A stretch of 10,790 nucleotides of DNA, taken from assembly GCA_017958765.1 (NCBI GenBank), contig JAGDBY010000101.1, positions 1 through 10,790 on the forward strand, in the 5' to 3' direction. The DNA comes from Bacteroidales bacterium. Its GTDB lineage: Bacteria > Bacteroidota > Bacteroidia > Bacteroidales > UBA932. Positions 1 to 7,069 of the stretch are shown piece by piece (the first letter of the stretch is position 1; each line of letters starts with the position of its first letter). The notes beneath the pieces were generated by a model. The model saw only the letters and a program-made list of their open reading frames with translations. It did not search any database and was not told where the DNA came from. Made by a program: the position numbers and the translations under genes.

Positions 1-503
1 ACGGAGTTGTACGCTATATAGGTTATACCAGAGAGACCGGAGGCTACGGAAACCTGGTGATAATCCGCCATCCTAACGGGCTTGAGACCTATTACGGCCA
101 CCTCTCAAAACATCTGGTGGCAGCCGACGAGATGGTCAAGGCGGGCGAAGTTATAGGCTTGGGAGGTAGCACCGGAAGAAGCACGGGGCCGCATCTCCAT
201 TTCGAAGCGAGGTACAAAGGGCAGACTTTCGACCCGTCCCGTCTGATCGATTTTGAGACGGGCGCCTTGAGGGATACCATCCTCACGCTTCACGATCACT
301 ACTTCAGTATCTATTCACACTATGGCCAGACGGATGAAGAGTCCAAAGCGGCTGCCGGACGTATTGTCTATACGGTCAAGAGCGGGGATACCCTCGGCGC
401 GATCGCTTCGAGATACGGCACTACGGTAAACAATATCTGTAATCTGAACGGTATTTCATCCAAGAAAGTCCTGAAGATCGGTGAGAGGCTGATTGTCAGG
501 TAA
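1..503 (+). CDS. M23-family (LytM-type) peptidoglycan endopeptidase with C-terminal LysM domain, 5' end missing
   Basis: This is the 3' part of a cell-wall hydrolase. The frame is open from base 3 and starts upstream of the window. The visible protein has 166 whole codons. Family M23 enzymes are zinc metallopeptidases that cut peptide cross-links in peptidoglycan in the periplasm, though some members only activate other hydrolases. The core shows the pattern YGHLS followed by GPHLHFE; the HxH pair (visible residues 64 and 66) supplies a zinc ligand and a catalytic histidine. The upstream HxxxD zinc motif would lie before the window, so activity cannot be judged here. A LysM domain that binds glycan strands occupies the last 45 or so residues (YTVKSGDTLGAIASRYG to the C-terminus). 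A GTG at 57 could be read as a start, but the conserved M23 fold begins before it, so it is internal. The stop codon directly abuts the stop of the opposing tilS gene. Confidence 0.9.
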   Translation, partial: GVVRYIGYTRETGGYGNLVIIRHPNGLETYYGHLSKHLVAADEMVKAGEVIGLGGSTGRSTGPHLHFEARYKGQTFDPSRLIDFETGALRDTILTLHDHYFSIYSHYGQTDEESKAAAGRIVYTVKSGDTLGAIASRYGTTVNNICNLNGISSKKVLKIGERLIVR

Positions 504-1829
504 TCAGTCGGTAAGAATCTCTGCTACCAAGTCGGTGTCTTCATCAATCCGGAAGCGGTTGTCCGTCCTCCCGGCTACGAACGCTATTGCCTCTGAACCG
601 TCCTCGCCCCTTACGGCAATCACTTTCTGGCGGTCCTTCTGCTCCAGATCGAGCTTGAGAGAGGTAAGGAAGTCACTCACTTTCTTGAATCCTTTCATTC
701 CAAAAGGGGAGAATCTGTCGGCGGGCTTCCATATTCTCTGATATACCGGGCCCTCTTCTCCAAGAATGTATTCTCCTTCATTCAGGCCGAGCTTTCGGGC
801 GTCGAGAAATGAGCCGTCTTTCGGGTTGAGATTGGCCGGCCTCCGATACACCTTCAGCACATAGTTAATTCTCTCTGAGTCGGTTCCGATGGGGTAGATC
901 TTGAGGGTTTTCCTATCCAGAATGGCTCTGTGAGTGGCTGAGAAGAACTGTTTGCCGCTCTGAGCGTCAGAATTGATGCAATTCTCTACAAGAGAAATCT
1001 GCGCCTGGTTGAATCCAAGAGGCTCCAGAATTCTGAAGAGCCAGTAAGATGCGTGATTCTCCCTAAGGAGTGCTGCCGTATCTACGATCGTAACATCTTC
1101 TGTCTCAGTGCAGAAGAGAGGTTTCTTCTCTTTAAAGAGCTCTTCGACAATGTCATTCACCTGGGAGAAATAGCCTGTCTCGTTGGTGACTGTGGCCAGG
1201 AAAGAAGGGTTGATCTTCCTGAATTCAGGGAATATGACGTTGCGGATTCTGTTGCGCTGATAGGTGCAGTCTTCATTTGTAGAATCGGTACGGAACTCGA
1301 TTCCGTTCTCAGCAGCGTAGGATTCTATCTCCTGGCGTGTGAAGCTGAGCATAGGTCTGATAATCCTGCCGCTCTTGGAGCGGATGCCGGTGAGCCCTTT
1401 GATGCCGGTGCCCCTTAGGATATTCAGGAACACGGTCTCGGCGCTGTCGTTAGCATTGTGGGCAACCGCTATGTAATCGAATCCCTCCTGAGCCGAGAGC
1501 TCTTCAAACCAGCGGTAGCGGAGCTCACGGGCCGCCATCTCAGTGGAGACAGCATTCTCCCTGGCAAAAGCGAGAGTATCGACTCTCTTTGAGAAGAACG
1601 GGATGTTATTTTCTTCGGCAAACCGCTTCACGAACGCTTCGTCTCCGTCGGATTCTTCGCCTCGAAGGGAGAAGTTCATATGGGCGACGGCGATCTTTTT
1701 GCAAAGGCCGGATTGAATGGCAAGGCGGGCCATACACATAGAATCGACCCCTCCGCTTACAGCTAAAAGGAGAGAATCCTTGCCGTCCTGCATTAGGAGC
1801 GCAAGTTTCTTATTAAAAAGGGTCTGCAT
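504..1829 (-). CDS. tilS: tRNA(Ile)-lysidine synthetase
   Basis: TilS uses ATP and lysine to convert the wobble cytidine (C34) of the CAU-anticodon tRNA(Ile) to lysidine, so that it reads AUA and is charged with isoleucine. It is cytosolic and generally essential. At 441 residues it matches the family's usual length. The N-terminal domain has the PP-loop ATP-binding motif SGGVDS (residues 25-30), then RGEES (56-60), HNANDSAET with the LRGTG stretch (124-142), and DSTNEDCTYQRNRIRN (182-197). All are landmarks of the family. The C-terminal TilS domain is complete, with RFSPFGMKG starting near residue 372 and GRTDNRFRI near the end. It is the last gene of the proS operon. Its ATG overlaps the stop of the preceding DUF3078 gene by one base (TAATG), which suggests translational coupling. 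It ends flush against the convergent M23 peptidase gene. Confidence 0.96.
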   Translation of the reverse strand: MQTLFNKKLALLMQDGKDSLLLAVSGGVDSMCMARLAIQSGLCKKIAVAHMNFSLRGEESDGDEAFVKRFAEENNIPFFSKRVDTLAFARENAVSTEMAARELRYRWFEELSAQEGFDYIAVAHNANDSAETVFLNILRGTGIKGLTGIRSKSGRIIRPMLSFTRQEIESYAAENGIEFRTDSTNEDCTYQRNRIRNVIFPEFRKINPSFLATVTNETGYFSQVNDIVEELFKEKKPLFCTETEDVTIVDTAALLRENHASYWLFRILEPLGFNQAQISLVENCINSDAQSGKQFFSATHRAILDRKTLKIYPIGTDSERINYVLKVYRRPANLNPKDGSFLDARKLGLNEGEYILGEEGPVYQRIWKPADRFSPFGMKGFKKVSDFLTSLKLDLEQKDRQKVIAVRGEDGSEAIAFVAGRTDNRFRIDEDTDLVAEILTD

Positions 1830-2758
1830 TATTTCTTGCCGAATGTGTATGAGAAGCTTATGCTTGACAGCTCTTTAAACTGGACTCCCGGAACCATTAT
1901 CGGATTGCCGTCCTTGTCGAGCACTACATTTCCGTTCTTATCCTTCCACTCTATGTGCTTGATCTTGTCGTCGTATATGAGTGACGTGCGGATTGTTGCG
2001 GCCAGGAACTTGGTGAGCTTTGCGCTGATGTTCACATCCCAGTTCACCTTGATGTTCAGCGGGTGATCCAGATAATCGGAGAACAGAGTCAGCGTGGTGC
2101 CGGCTGAGAAATCCTCTATCTCAACCTTTCCGTCAAATTTCAGCTGCGCACCGAGTTCCACCCTTGCAAACTGATCCTCCTCGTTACCGTATTTTTTGCG
2201 GAGGGCGGGATCTTTGACCATAACCACCTTAGCAACAAGAGGGGAGAGGTTGATGGAAACATTCTTCGACGGGGTATAATCAATACCGATACCGAGCGAT
2301 GTATATGCCGGAGCGAATGCGTTGGATATAATGTCGGTTCCTCTTACCGTCTTGTATCCCGGACCGAACTGAGTCTGGAAGTTGTAGATGGCTGAGATAT
2401 AAAACTTGTCGAAAGCTTTATAACCTGCTTTCATATCGAGAATGAAGCGGTCATCAGTCTTTTTGAAGCCTTCACCGTAGGTCTGGATGAATCCGTAGCC
2501 CATCTGGAGCCGGTTGGTCCATTTGAATCTGTCCTTTTCATAGATCAGATTGCCGTCAATGTAACCGTTGAGGGACATGGAACCGAATCCGCCGGCTGCC
2601 CAGTTTGAAAGTGACACCTGTGAAAAGCCGATCTGGGTATTGAGATTTCTTGTCCAATACTCGGGTTGCTGAGGCTCCTGAGGCTGCTGTGGCTCCGCCT
2701 GAGCGAAACCTGCCAGACAAATCATCAAAAATGTAAAAACAAGTAACGTTCTTTTCAT
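1829..2758 (-). CDS. DUF3078-family outer-membrane beta-barrel protein
   Basis: The product has 309 residues and belongs to the DUF3078 family, which is found mainly in Bacteroidota and has no settled function. A signal peptide is visible (MKRTLLVFTFLMICLAGFAQA, cleavage near residue 19-21), followed by a short Pro/Gln-rich linker (residues 22-33). The family signature follows: NLNTQIGFSQVSLSNWAAGG (residues 38-57), then NGYIDGN and the RFKWTNRLQMGYG strand. The remainder alternates polar and hydrophobic residues as in transmembrane beta strands, and the protein ends in an aromatic strand (SISFSYTFGKK), consistent with insertion in the outer membrane. It lies 17 bases after proS and overlaps tilS by one base, so it is probably cotranscribed with both. 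That operon gives no clear hint about its substrate. Family assignment is firm; a transport or structural role is inference. Confidence 0.85.
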   Translation of the reverse strand: MKRTLLVFTFLMICLAGFAQAEPQQPQEPQQPEYWTRNLNTQIGFSQVSLSNWAAGGFGSMSLNGYIDGNLIYEKDRFKWTNRLQMGYGFIQTYGEGFKKTDDRFILDMKAGYKAFDKFYISAIYNFQTQFGPGYKTVRGTDIISNAFAPAYTSLGIGIDYTPSKNVSINLSPLVAKVVMVKDPALRKKYGNEEDQFARVELGAQLKFDGKVEIEDFSAGTTLTLFSDYLDHPLNIKVNWDVNISAKLTKFLAATIRTSLIYDDKIKHIEWKDKNGNVVLDKDGNPIMVPGVQFKELSSISFSYTFGKK

Positions 2759-2775
2759 AGGAATCTTCTAAGTTG

Positions 2776-4254
2776 TTAGTATGCTTTTGCAAAAACCACT
2801 CTGCGGCTGCTCGGGCGGCCTGAATAGACGCATTTGCCCTCTTCTTCAACTACGAAACTGTCAGTAGGGATGCATCTGATAGTGGCTTTTGTCTCTTCCT
2901 GAATTTTGGCTTCAGTCTCGGCGGTACCGTCCCAGTGGCACAGCAGGAAGTAGCCTTGTTCTATCTTCTCCTTGAATTCCTCCCAGGTATCGACTTTGAT
3001 GGTGTGCGATTCTCTGAAGTCGAAAGCTTTCTTATAGATATTCTCCTGAATCTCATCCATCAAAGCGGCAATCTTTTCACCTATTCCGGCCTCTTCCACT
3101 GTCTCTTTGGTGAGGGTGTCGCGGCGGGCCAGCTCCAATGTGCCGGCAGCAAGGTCGCGAGGACCGATGGCAATTCTTGAAGGAACTCCCTTAAGCTCCC
3201 ACTCTGCAAATTTGAAGCCCGGACGCAGATTGTCCCTGTCGTCTATCTTGACGGTGTATCCTTTGGCCTCGATCTCTTTCTTCATCTCCTCCATCTTAGC
3301 CACAATCGCGTTGTGCTCCTCTTCCGTCTTGAAAATAGGAACCATAACTACGTGGATAGGAGCGAGTTTCGGAGGGAGAACCAATCCGTTGTTGTCGCTG
3401 TGAGCCATAATCAAGGCTCCCATAAGACGGGTGGAAACGCCCCAGGAAGTAGCCCACACGTACTCCAGGTTACCCTCTTTGTTGGCGAACTGAACGTCGA
3501 AAGCCTTGTCGAAATTCTGCCCGAGGAAGTGTGACGTTCCGGCCTGAAGTGCCTTGCCGTCCTGCATCATAGCCTCTATGCAGAGGGTGTCGATCGCGCC
3601 GGCGAATCTCTCGGACTCGCTCTTGTGCCCGACTATGACGGGAACTGCCATATAGTTGCGGGCGAAGTCGGCGTAGACGTTGACCATCTTTGTAGCCTCC
3701 TCGATAGCCTCGGCTGCGGTAGCGTGAGCGGTGTGACCTTCCTGCCACAAGAACTCTGCGGTCCTGAGGAAGAGTCTGGTCCTCATCTCCCATCTTACCA
3801 CGTTTGCCCACTGGTTCACCAGAATAGGGAGGTCTCTCCAGGATGTAATCCAATTCTTATAGGTATTCCAGATAATGGTCTCTGAAGTAGGTCTGACGAT
3901 AAGCTCCTCTTCAAGCTTAGCGGAAGGATCCACCACGACGCCCTCTCCGTTAGGGTCGTTCATAAGGCGGTGATGGGTGACGACGGCGCACTCTTTTGCG
4001 AAGCCTTCCACATGCTCGGCCTCTCTGCTAAGGAACGATTTGGGGATGAATAGAGGGAAATAGGCGTTTTGGTGTCCGGTCTGCTTGAACATTCTGTCCA
4101 GGACGTCATGCATTTTCTCCCAAATAGCATATCCATAGGGTTTTATGACCATACATCCTCTTACTGCAGAATTCTCTGCAAGGTCCGCTTTTACCACCAG
4201 GTCATTGTACCATTGTGAATAATTCTCTTCTCTACTCGTTAGTTCTTTAGCCAT
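2776..4254 (-). CDS. proS: Prolyl-tRNA synthetase, short archaeal/eukaryotic-like type
   Basis: This class II aminoacyl-tRNA synthetase attaches proline to tRNA(Pro) in the cytosol. The 492-residue protein lacks the inserted editing domain of the longer E. coli type and has the C-terminal extension of the short (ProS type 3) form common in Bacteroidota. Motif 1 lies around residues 37-73. Motif 2 includes RPTSET (121-126) and LRTAEFLWQEGHTAHAT (163-179). Motif 3 is WGVSTRLMGALIMAHSD (271-287) followed by GLVLPPKLAP. The anticodon-binding domain covers roughly residues 300-405. The C-terminal domain ends in the typical FAKAY with a terminal tyrosine. Of the four cysteines that bind zinc in some homologues, Cys439 and Cys475 seem kept, while the partners appear to be Thr444 and Ser478. 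The start is the first ATG after the divergent spacer, preceded by an A/T-rich stretch with no Shine-Dalgarno sequence. Confidence 0.97.
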   Translation of the reverse strand: MAKELTSREENYSQWYNDLVVKADLAENSAVRGCMVIKPYGYAIWEKMHDVLDRMFKQTGHQNAYFPLFIPKSFLSREAEHVEGFAKECAVVTHHRLMNDPNGEGVVVDPSAKLEEELIVRPTSETIIWNTYKNWITSWRDLPILVNQWANVVRWEMRTRLFLRTAEFLWQEGHTAHATAAEAIEEATKMVNVYADFARNYMAVPVIVGHKSESERFAGAIDTLCIEAMMQDGKALQAGTSHFLGQNFDKAFDVQFANKEGNLEYVWATSWGVSTRLMGALIMAHSDNNGLVLPPKLAPIHVVMVPIFKTEEEHNAIVAKMEEMKKEIEAKGYTVKIDDRDNLRPGFKFAEWELKGVPSRIAIGPRDLAAGTLELARRDTLTKETVEEAGIGEKIAALMDEIQENIYKKAFDFRESHTIKVDTWEEFKEKIEQGYFLLCHWDGTAETEAKIQEETKATIRCIPTDSFVVEEEGKCVYSGRPSSRRVVFAKAY

Positions 4255-4281
4255 AATTTTTATGATTGGTATATTTTTTGA

Positions 4282-4289
4282 TATTTTTG
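4282..4289 (+). promoter_or_regulatory. Putative -7 box for the lipoprotein/FadL-like gene pair
   Basis: The sequence TATTTTTG matches the Bacteroidota -7 consensus TAnnTTTG. A T-rich stretch near 4257-4261 could serve as a degenerate -33 element at about 20 bases spacing. Transcription would start near 4296, giving a leader of about 60 bases before the ATG at 4355. The region is A/T-rich, so a chance match is possible. Confidence 0.4.
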
Positions 4290-4291
4290 TA

Positions 4292-4313
4292 GTGAAAGCC
4301 GTAGAAGGCTCAC
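4292..4313. repeat. Imperfect inverted repeat between two divergent promoters
   Basis: GTG-aa-AGCC, a six-base loop GTAGAA, then GGCTCAC: seven base pairs with a two-base bulge. It fills the interval between the two predicted -7 boxes (4282-4289 on plus, 4313-4320 on minus). It could be an operator or an RNA hairpin. It has no following U-run, so it is not a terminator for either direction. Confidence 0.4.
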
Positions 4314-4320
4314 AAATTTA
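4313..4320 (-). promoter_or_regulatory. Putative -7 box of the proS operon promoter
   Basis: On the minus strand this reads TAAATTTG, an exact match to the Bacteroidota -7 consensus TAnnTTTG. It sits about 59 bases upstream of the proS start. I do not see a good TTTG at the expected 19-21 base spacing upstream, so the call is tentative. Confidence 0.35.
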
Positions 4321-4325
4321 GGAAA

Positions 4326-4354
4326 AATTACTAACACTTTAGCAGGAGGTAATT
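4326..4354 (+). promoter_or_regulatory. Inverted repeat enclosing the Shine-Dalgarno sequence
   Basis: AATTAC (4326-4331) is perfectly complementary to GTAATT (4349-4354), the bases just before the start codon. A hairpin would place most of the AGGAGGT in the loop and the two bases GT in the stem. The stem is short and A/U-rich. A competing 4-base-pair hairpin, CTAA-CACT-TTAG, lies at 4331-4342. A regulatory role is only a possibility. Confidence 0.25.
4344..4350 (+). promoter_or_regulatory. Strong Shine-Dalgarno sequence for the lipoprotein gene
   Basis: AGGAGGT lies four bases before the ATG at 4355 (AGGAGGTAATTATG). It is an almost complete complement to the 16S rRNA tail. None of the other gene starts in this window has a comparable site, as expected for Bacteroidota, whose ribosomes rarely rely on Shine-Dalgarno pairing. 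It fixes the start codon of this gene. Confidence 0.75.
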
Positions 4355-5491
4355 ATGAAAAAGGTTTTTTTAATTATTGCGCTCTTTCTGTCGGTAGTTC
4401 TGAGTTCGTGTGGGGTGATGGGCAATTATTACTCATCTAGTATCTACGACGATGCGGTATATTATCGCACAAACTATCGTAATGACAAAGTCTTGGTCGA
4501 GGCAAAAGAATACTTGCGCGATTATGACCGAGATATCTATGCCCTCAATGCAGGTGAAACTTATGCAGATCGCTTAAATAAGTTCAAAGGTTCAAATCAT
4601 ATCACAGTCAATTTAATCACAATTGATGATCCTTGGTATAACCCTTGGTGGGGTAGCGCTTACGGGTGGTATTCTCCGTGGAGTTATAACAATTATGTAA
4701 GTTGGAACAACCACACCTGGTTGTGGAACTGGAGATGGAATGTGAGCTGGAATTCTTATTGGGGTTGGAACGTAGGTTTCGGTCCGGCTTGGTACGACCC
4801 TTGGTACGGCGGTTACTACAGCTGGTACGATCCGTGGTATCCTGGATATCATAACCACTGGTATTCATACAACTCTTACTACTATCCTTCACACTATTAT
4901 TATCACACTCCTTCTGCAAGTTCTATAAACAGGAACAGAGTGATCGGTCGCCGTGAGTCCGTTCTTCCTACAAGAAACGGAGGCGGAGTTGTCGCAAGCC
5001 CTTCAAACGGGATCCGCAGCGGAAGCTCTTATTCACAGACCAGAAACAATGTTTCTTCATCTTACAATCAGGGAACCAGAGTGAACAATACGAACGTAAA
5101 CAACGGTTCTGCTGAGGTTAAGTCTAACAATCAGAGAGGTACTAACAATGCCGGCAACGTGAACAGCGGCAGTGTAAGACAGGGTACTACCCGTCAGACA
5201 CAGAACGGTACACGCAGCCAGCAGTCAGGAATTATAAACAACAATAATTCTTCAAACAACAGTAACGTCCGTCAAGGCGGCCCTACTACTCCTCAGAGGA
5301 ACACTCAGAGCACTACCCAAAGCTCAAGCAGATCCAACACCTACAGCGCTCCTGTCAACACAGGCAACTCAGGCGGCGGAGCTGTAAGACAGGGTTACTC
5401 AGGCGGTCCTACCAGCGGAGGCGGAGCAGCCAGAAGCACTTCTTCAGGCGGCGGTGCTACAATCAGAAGCGGTGGCGGTGGTATCCGCTAA
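4355..5491 (+). CDS. Putative lipoprotein with Trp/Tyr-rich middle and Arg-studded disordered tail
   Basis: I do not recognise a named family for this 378-residue protein. The N-terminus is a lipoprotein signal with lipobox LSSC, so Cys19 should be lipidated. The next residues (GVMGNYY) lack the acidic run that directs Bacteroidota lipoproteins to the cell surface, hinting at a periplasm-facing location. Residues 20-90 are a normal mixed region. Residues 91-184 are extremely aromatic, with 18 Trp and 21 Tyr in 94 positions and a repeated WYDPWY unit (146-151, 157-162). Residues 185-378 are low complexity (Ser, Asn, Gln, Gly, Thr) with 19 Arg, one Lys, two Glu, no Asp and no Trp; VRQG occurs three times (274, 305, 344). 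At DNA level a 13-base repeat (TGTAAGACAGGGT at 5173 and 5383) encodes two of these. The FadL-like gene follows after nine bases, so a joint role in the outer membrane is plausible. Start choice rests on the Shine-Dalgarno site and the signal peptide. Confidence 0.8.
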   Translation: MKKVFLIIALFLSVVLSSCGVMGNYYSSSIYDDAVYYRTNYRNDKVLVEAKEYLRDYDRDIYALNAGETYADRLNKFKGSNHITVNLITIDDPWYNPWWGSAYGWYSPWSYNNYVSWNNHTWLWNWRWNVSWNSYWGWNVGFGPAWYDPWYGGYYSWYDPWYPGYHNHWYSYNSYYYPSHYYYHTPSASSINRNRVIGRRESVLPTRNGGGVVASPSNGIRSGSSYSQTRNNVSSSYNQGTRVNNTNVNNGSAEVKSNNQRGTNNAGNVNSGSVRQGTTRQTQNGTRSQQSGIINNNNSSNNSNVRQGGPTTPQRNTQSTTQSSSRSNTYSAPVNTGNSGGGAVRQGYSGGPTSGGGAARSTSSGGGATIRSGGGGIR

Positions 5492-5500
5492 TTAAAAACA

Positions 5501-7069
5501 ATGGCTATGAAAAAGAATAATATTTTGTTGGCATTAGCGGCAATGTTATTATCCGTTGCCGCTTATGCTCAAGGAGCAGAACAAGCCCTCTTGTTCTCTC
5601 AGAGAAATCAGATAGGAAGCGCCCGTACGCTGGCAATGGGTAATGCCTTTACGGCTGTGGGCGGTGACTTGAGCGCCATTTCCGTCAACCCTGCTTCTTC
5701 AGGTATGTTGATGACAGGTGAGTTCTCTTTCACCGGAGGAGTTTACAGTGTGGGAAGTGAATCGGTATACCTGAACAGCGCCAACGGCGGAAAGTTCTCA
5801 AAATTCGGAATTCCTAACCTTGCTTTCCAGACGGTGATGCCTCTTAGCGGGCAGTACGGTTGGCAGAGTGTCAGTATGGGAGTTTCGATAAACAGGGTGG
5901 CAAGCTTCAATTCTGCAATCAATGCAGCGGGCACTATGTCTCTGAACAATGTCGGAACTATGTCCAGCTGGCTTGCAGCGCAGTCATCAGGAATCACCGG
6001 CATCCCTTGGGATACGATGGATAAGATTTCATACAACAACACTTCAGTTCCTTGGAGAGCGATTCTCGCTTTCGATACAGGAATGCTTAAGAAGTGGGGT
6101 TACTATGGAGACGGATTCTACCTGGCCTCTACGGAGAATGTTTACACCAGCCTTCTGGGCTTCCCTTACGCAACGGTGGATGCCCCTACGGTTCAGTCAT
6201 TCTCACGTAACGTAGTTGGAGGAAATGATGAGATCGCTATCAACCTTTCAGGTAATTACAACGATTTCCTCTATCTGGGAGCCAACCTGAATATCTATTC
6301 TCTCTCGATGACTTCCAGCGAAGTGTACAGAGAGACTGCAGTTAATTCAGCATCTTTCGACACCGGATTCCAGTATTTCCAGCACAGCTATACTCAGACA
6401 TCGAGCGGTGTGGGTGTGGGTCTTAAATTCGGAGCCATCGTCCTTCCTGCCCCTGGTCTGAGACTCGGTCTTACCGTTTCTACCCCTACCTGGTATAATA
6501 TCACCGACAGTTGGTATGAGACTATGAGAGGTAAAGAAGGCAGCAACGCTGAGATTTACAAAGAGACTCCTACAGGTCAGTTCTCCTACAGAATGGTATC
6601 TCCTATGAGAGTGAGCGCCGGACTGGCATACACTTTCGGCTCATTCGGCTTGCTGAGTGTTGACTGGGAGATGACCGATTACGGAAAGATCAGACTGACA
6701 GGCGCAAACAGGCTTGACAATTACTTCCAGGAGGACAACAGCTTTATGCGTCAGAATTTCCTCCGCTCTCACTTGATCAGAGCCGGTCTCGAGCTGAATA
6801 TCACTCCGGGCCTCGCTTTGAGAGGCGGTTACAACTACTACACTCCTGTAAGCAACATTCAGGGATATGTCAAGGATTCTCACTATTATTCTGCCGGAAT
6901 CGGACTCCGTCTGGGTATGAGAACCTTCCTGGATCTCGGCTATCAGGGCAAAGTGGCAGTAGGCCAGAGATTCTCGCTGTATTCTGATTACGACAATATT
7001 CCTGCTCCTGTGGGAACAATTGAGCAGAGTCAGAATCTGTTCCTGGCAACTTTGAGAATTAAGATGTAA
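5501..7069 (+). CDS. OmpP1/FadL-like outer-membrane beta-barrel protein
   Basis: The 522-residue product carries a signal peptide (MKKNNILLALAAMLLSVAAYA, cleavage after Ala23 when counted from the first ATG). The mature protein opens with a segment typical of the OmpP1/FadL group: RTLAMGNAFTAVGGDLSAIS followed by NPASSG (NPA at residues 63-65). FadL proteins form 14-stranded barrels that let hydrophobic compounds cross the outer membrane. In Bacteroidota many divergent relatives exist and their substrates are mostly unknown, so fatty-acid transport should not be assumed. The rest of the chain shows alternating amphipathic strands (for example RVSAGLAYTFGSFGLLSVDW) and ends in LFLATLRIKM, a plausible final strand. 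Two in-frame ATGs are possible, at 5501 and 5507; the first has an A-rich upstream stretch and is preferred. It sits nine bases after the lipoprotein gene and overlaps the convergent wbqC-like gene by 11 bases. Confidence 0.85.
   Translation: MAMKKNNILLALAAMLLSVAAYAQGAEQALLFSQRNQIGSARTLAMGNAFTAVGGDLSAISVNPASSGMLMTGEFSFTGGVYSVGSESVYLNSANGGKFSKFGIPNLAFQTVMPLSGQYGWQSVSMGVSINRVASFNSAINAAGTMSLNNVGTMSSWLAAQSSGITGIPWDTMDKISYNNTSVPWRAILAFDTGMLKKWGYYGDGFYLASTENVYTSLLGFPYATVDAPTVQSFSRNVVGGNDEIAINLSGNYNDFLYLGANLNIYSLSMTSSEVYRETAVNSASFDTGFQYFQHSYTQTSSGVGVGLKFGAIVLPAPGLRLGLTVSTPTWYNITDSWYETMRGKEGSNAEIYKETPTGQFSYRMVSPMRVSAGLAYTFGSFGLLSVDWEMTDYGKIRLTGANRLDNYFQEDNSFMRQNFLRSHLIRAGLELNITPGLALRGGYNYYTPVSNIQGYVKDSHYYSAGIGLRLGMRTFLDLGYQGKVAVGQRFSLYSDYDNIPAPVGTIEQSQNLFLATLRIKM

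Noticed and set aside
57..59. GTG as the true start of the M23 peptidase
   Set aside because: The frame is open to the left edge and conserved M23 residues (for example GYGNLVIIRH) span the GTG.
4613..4919. Antisense open frames opposite the Trp/Tyr-rich region
   Set aside because: They arise from the biased codons of the lipoprotein gene; their sequences are low complexity and have no start signal or homology I recognise.
4920..5490. Low-complexity repeats as a mobile element or CRISPR-like array
   Set aside because: The repeats are short, irregular and in frame, and reflect amino-acid composition of a disordered tail; there are no regular spacers or terminal repeats.
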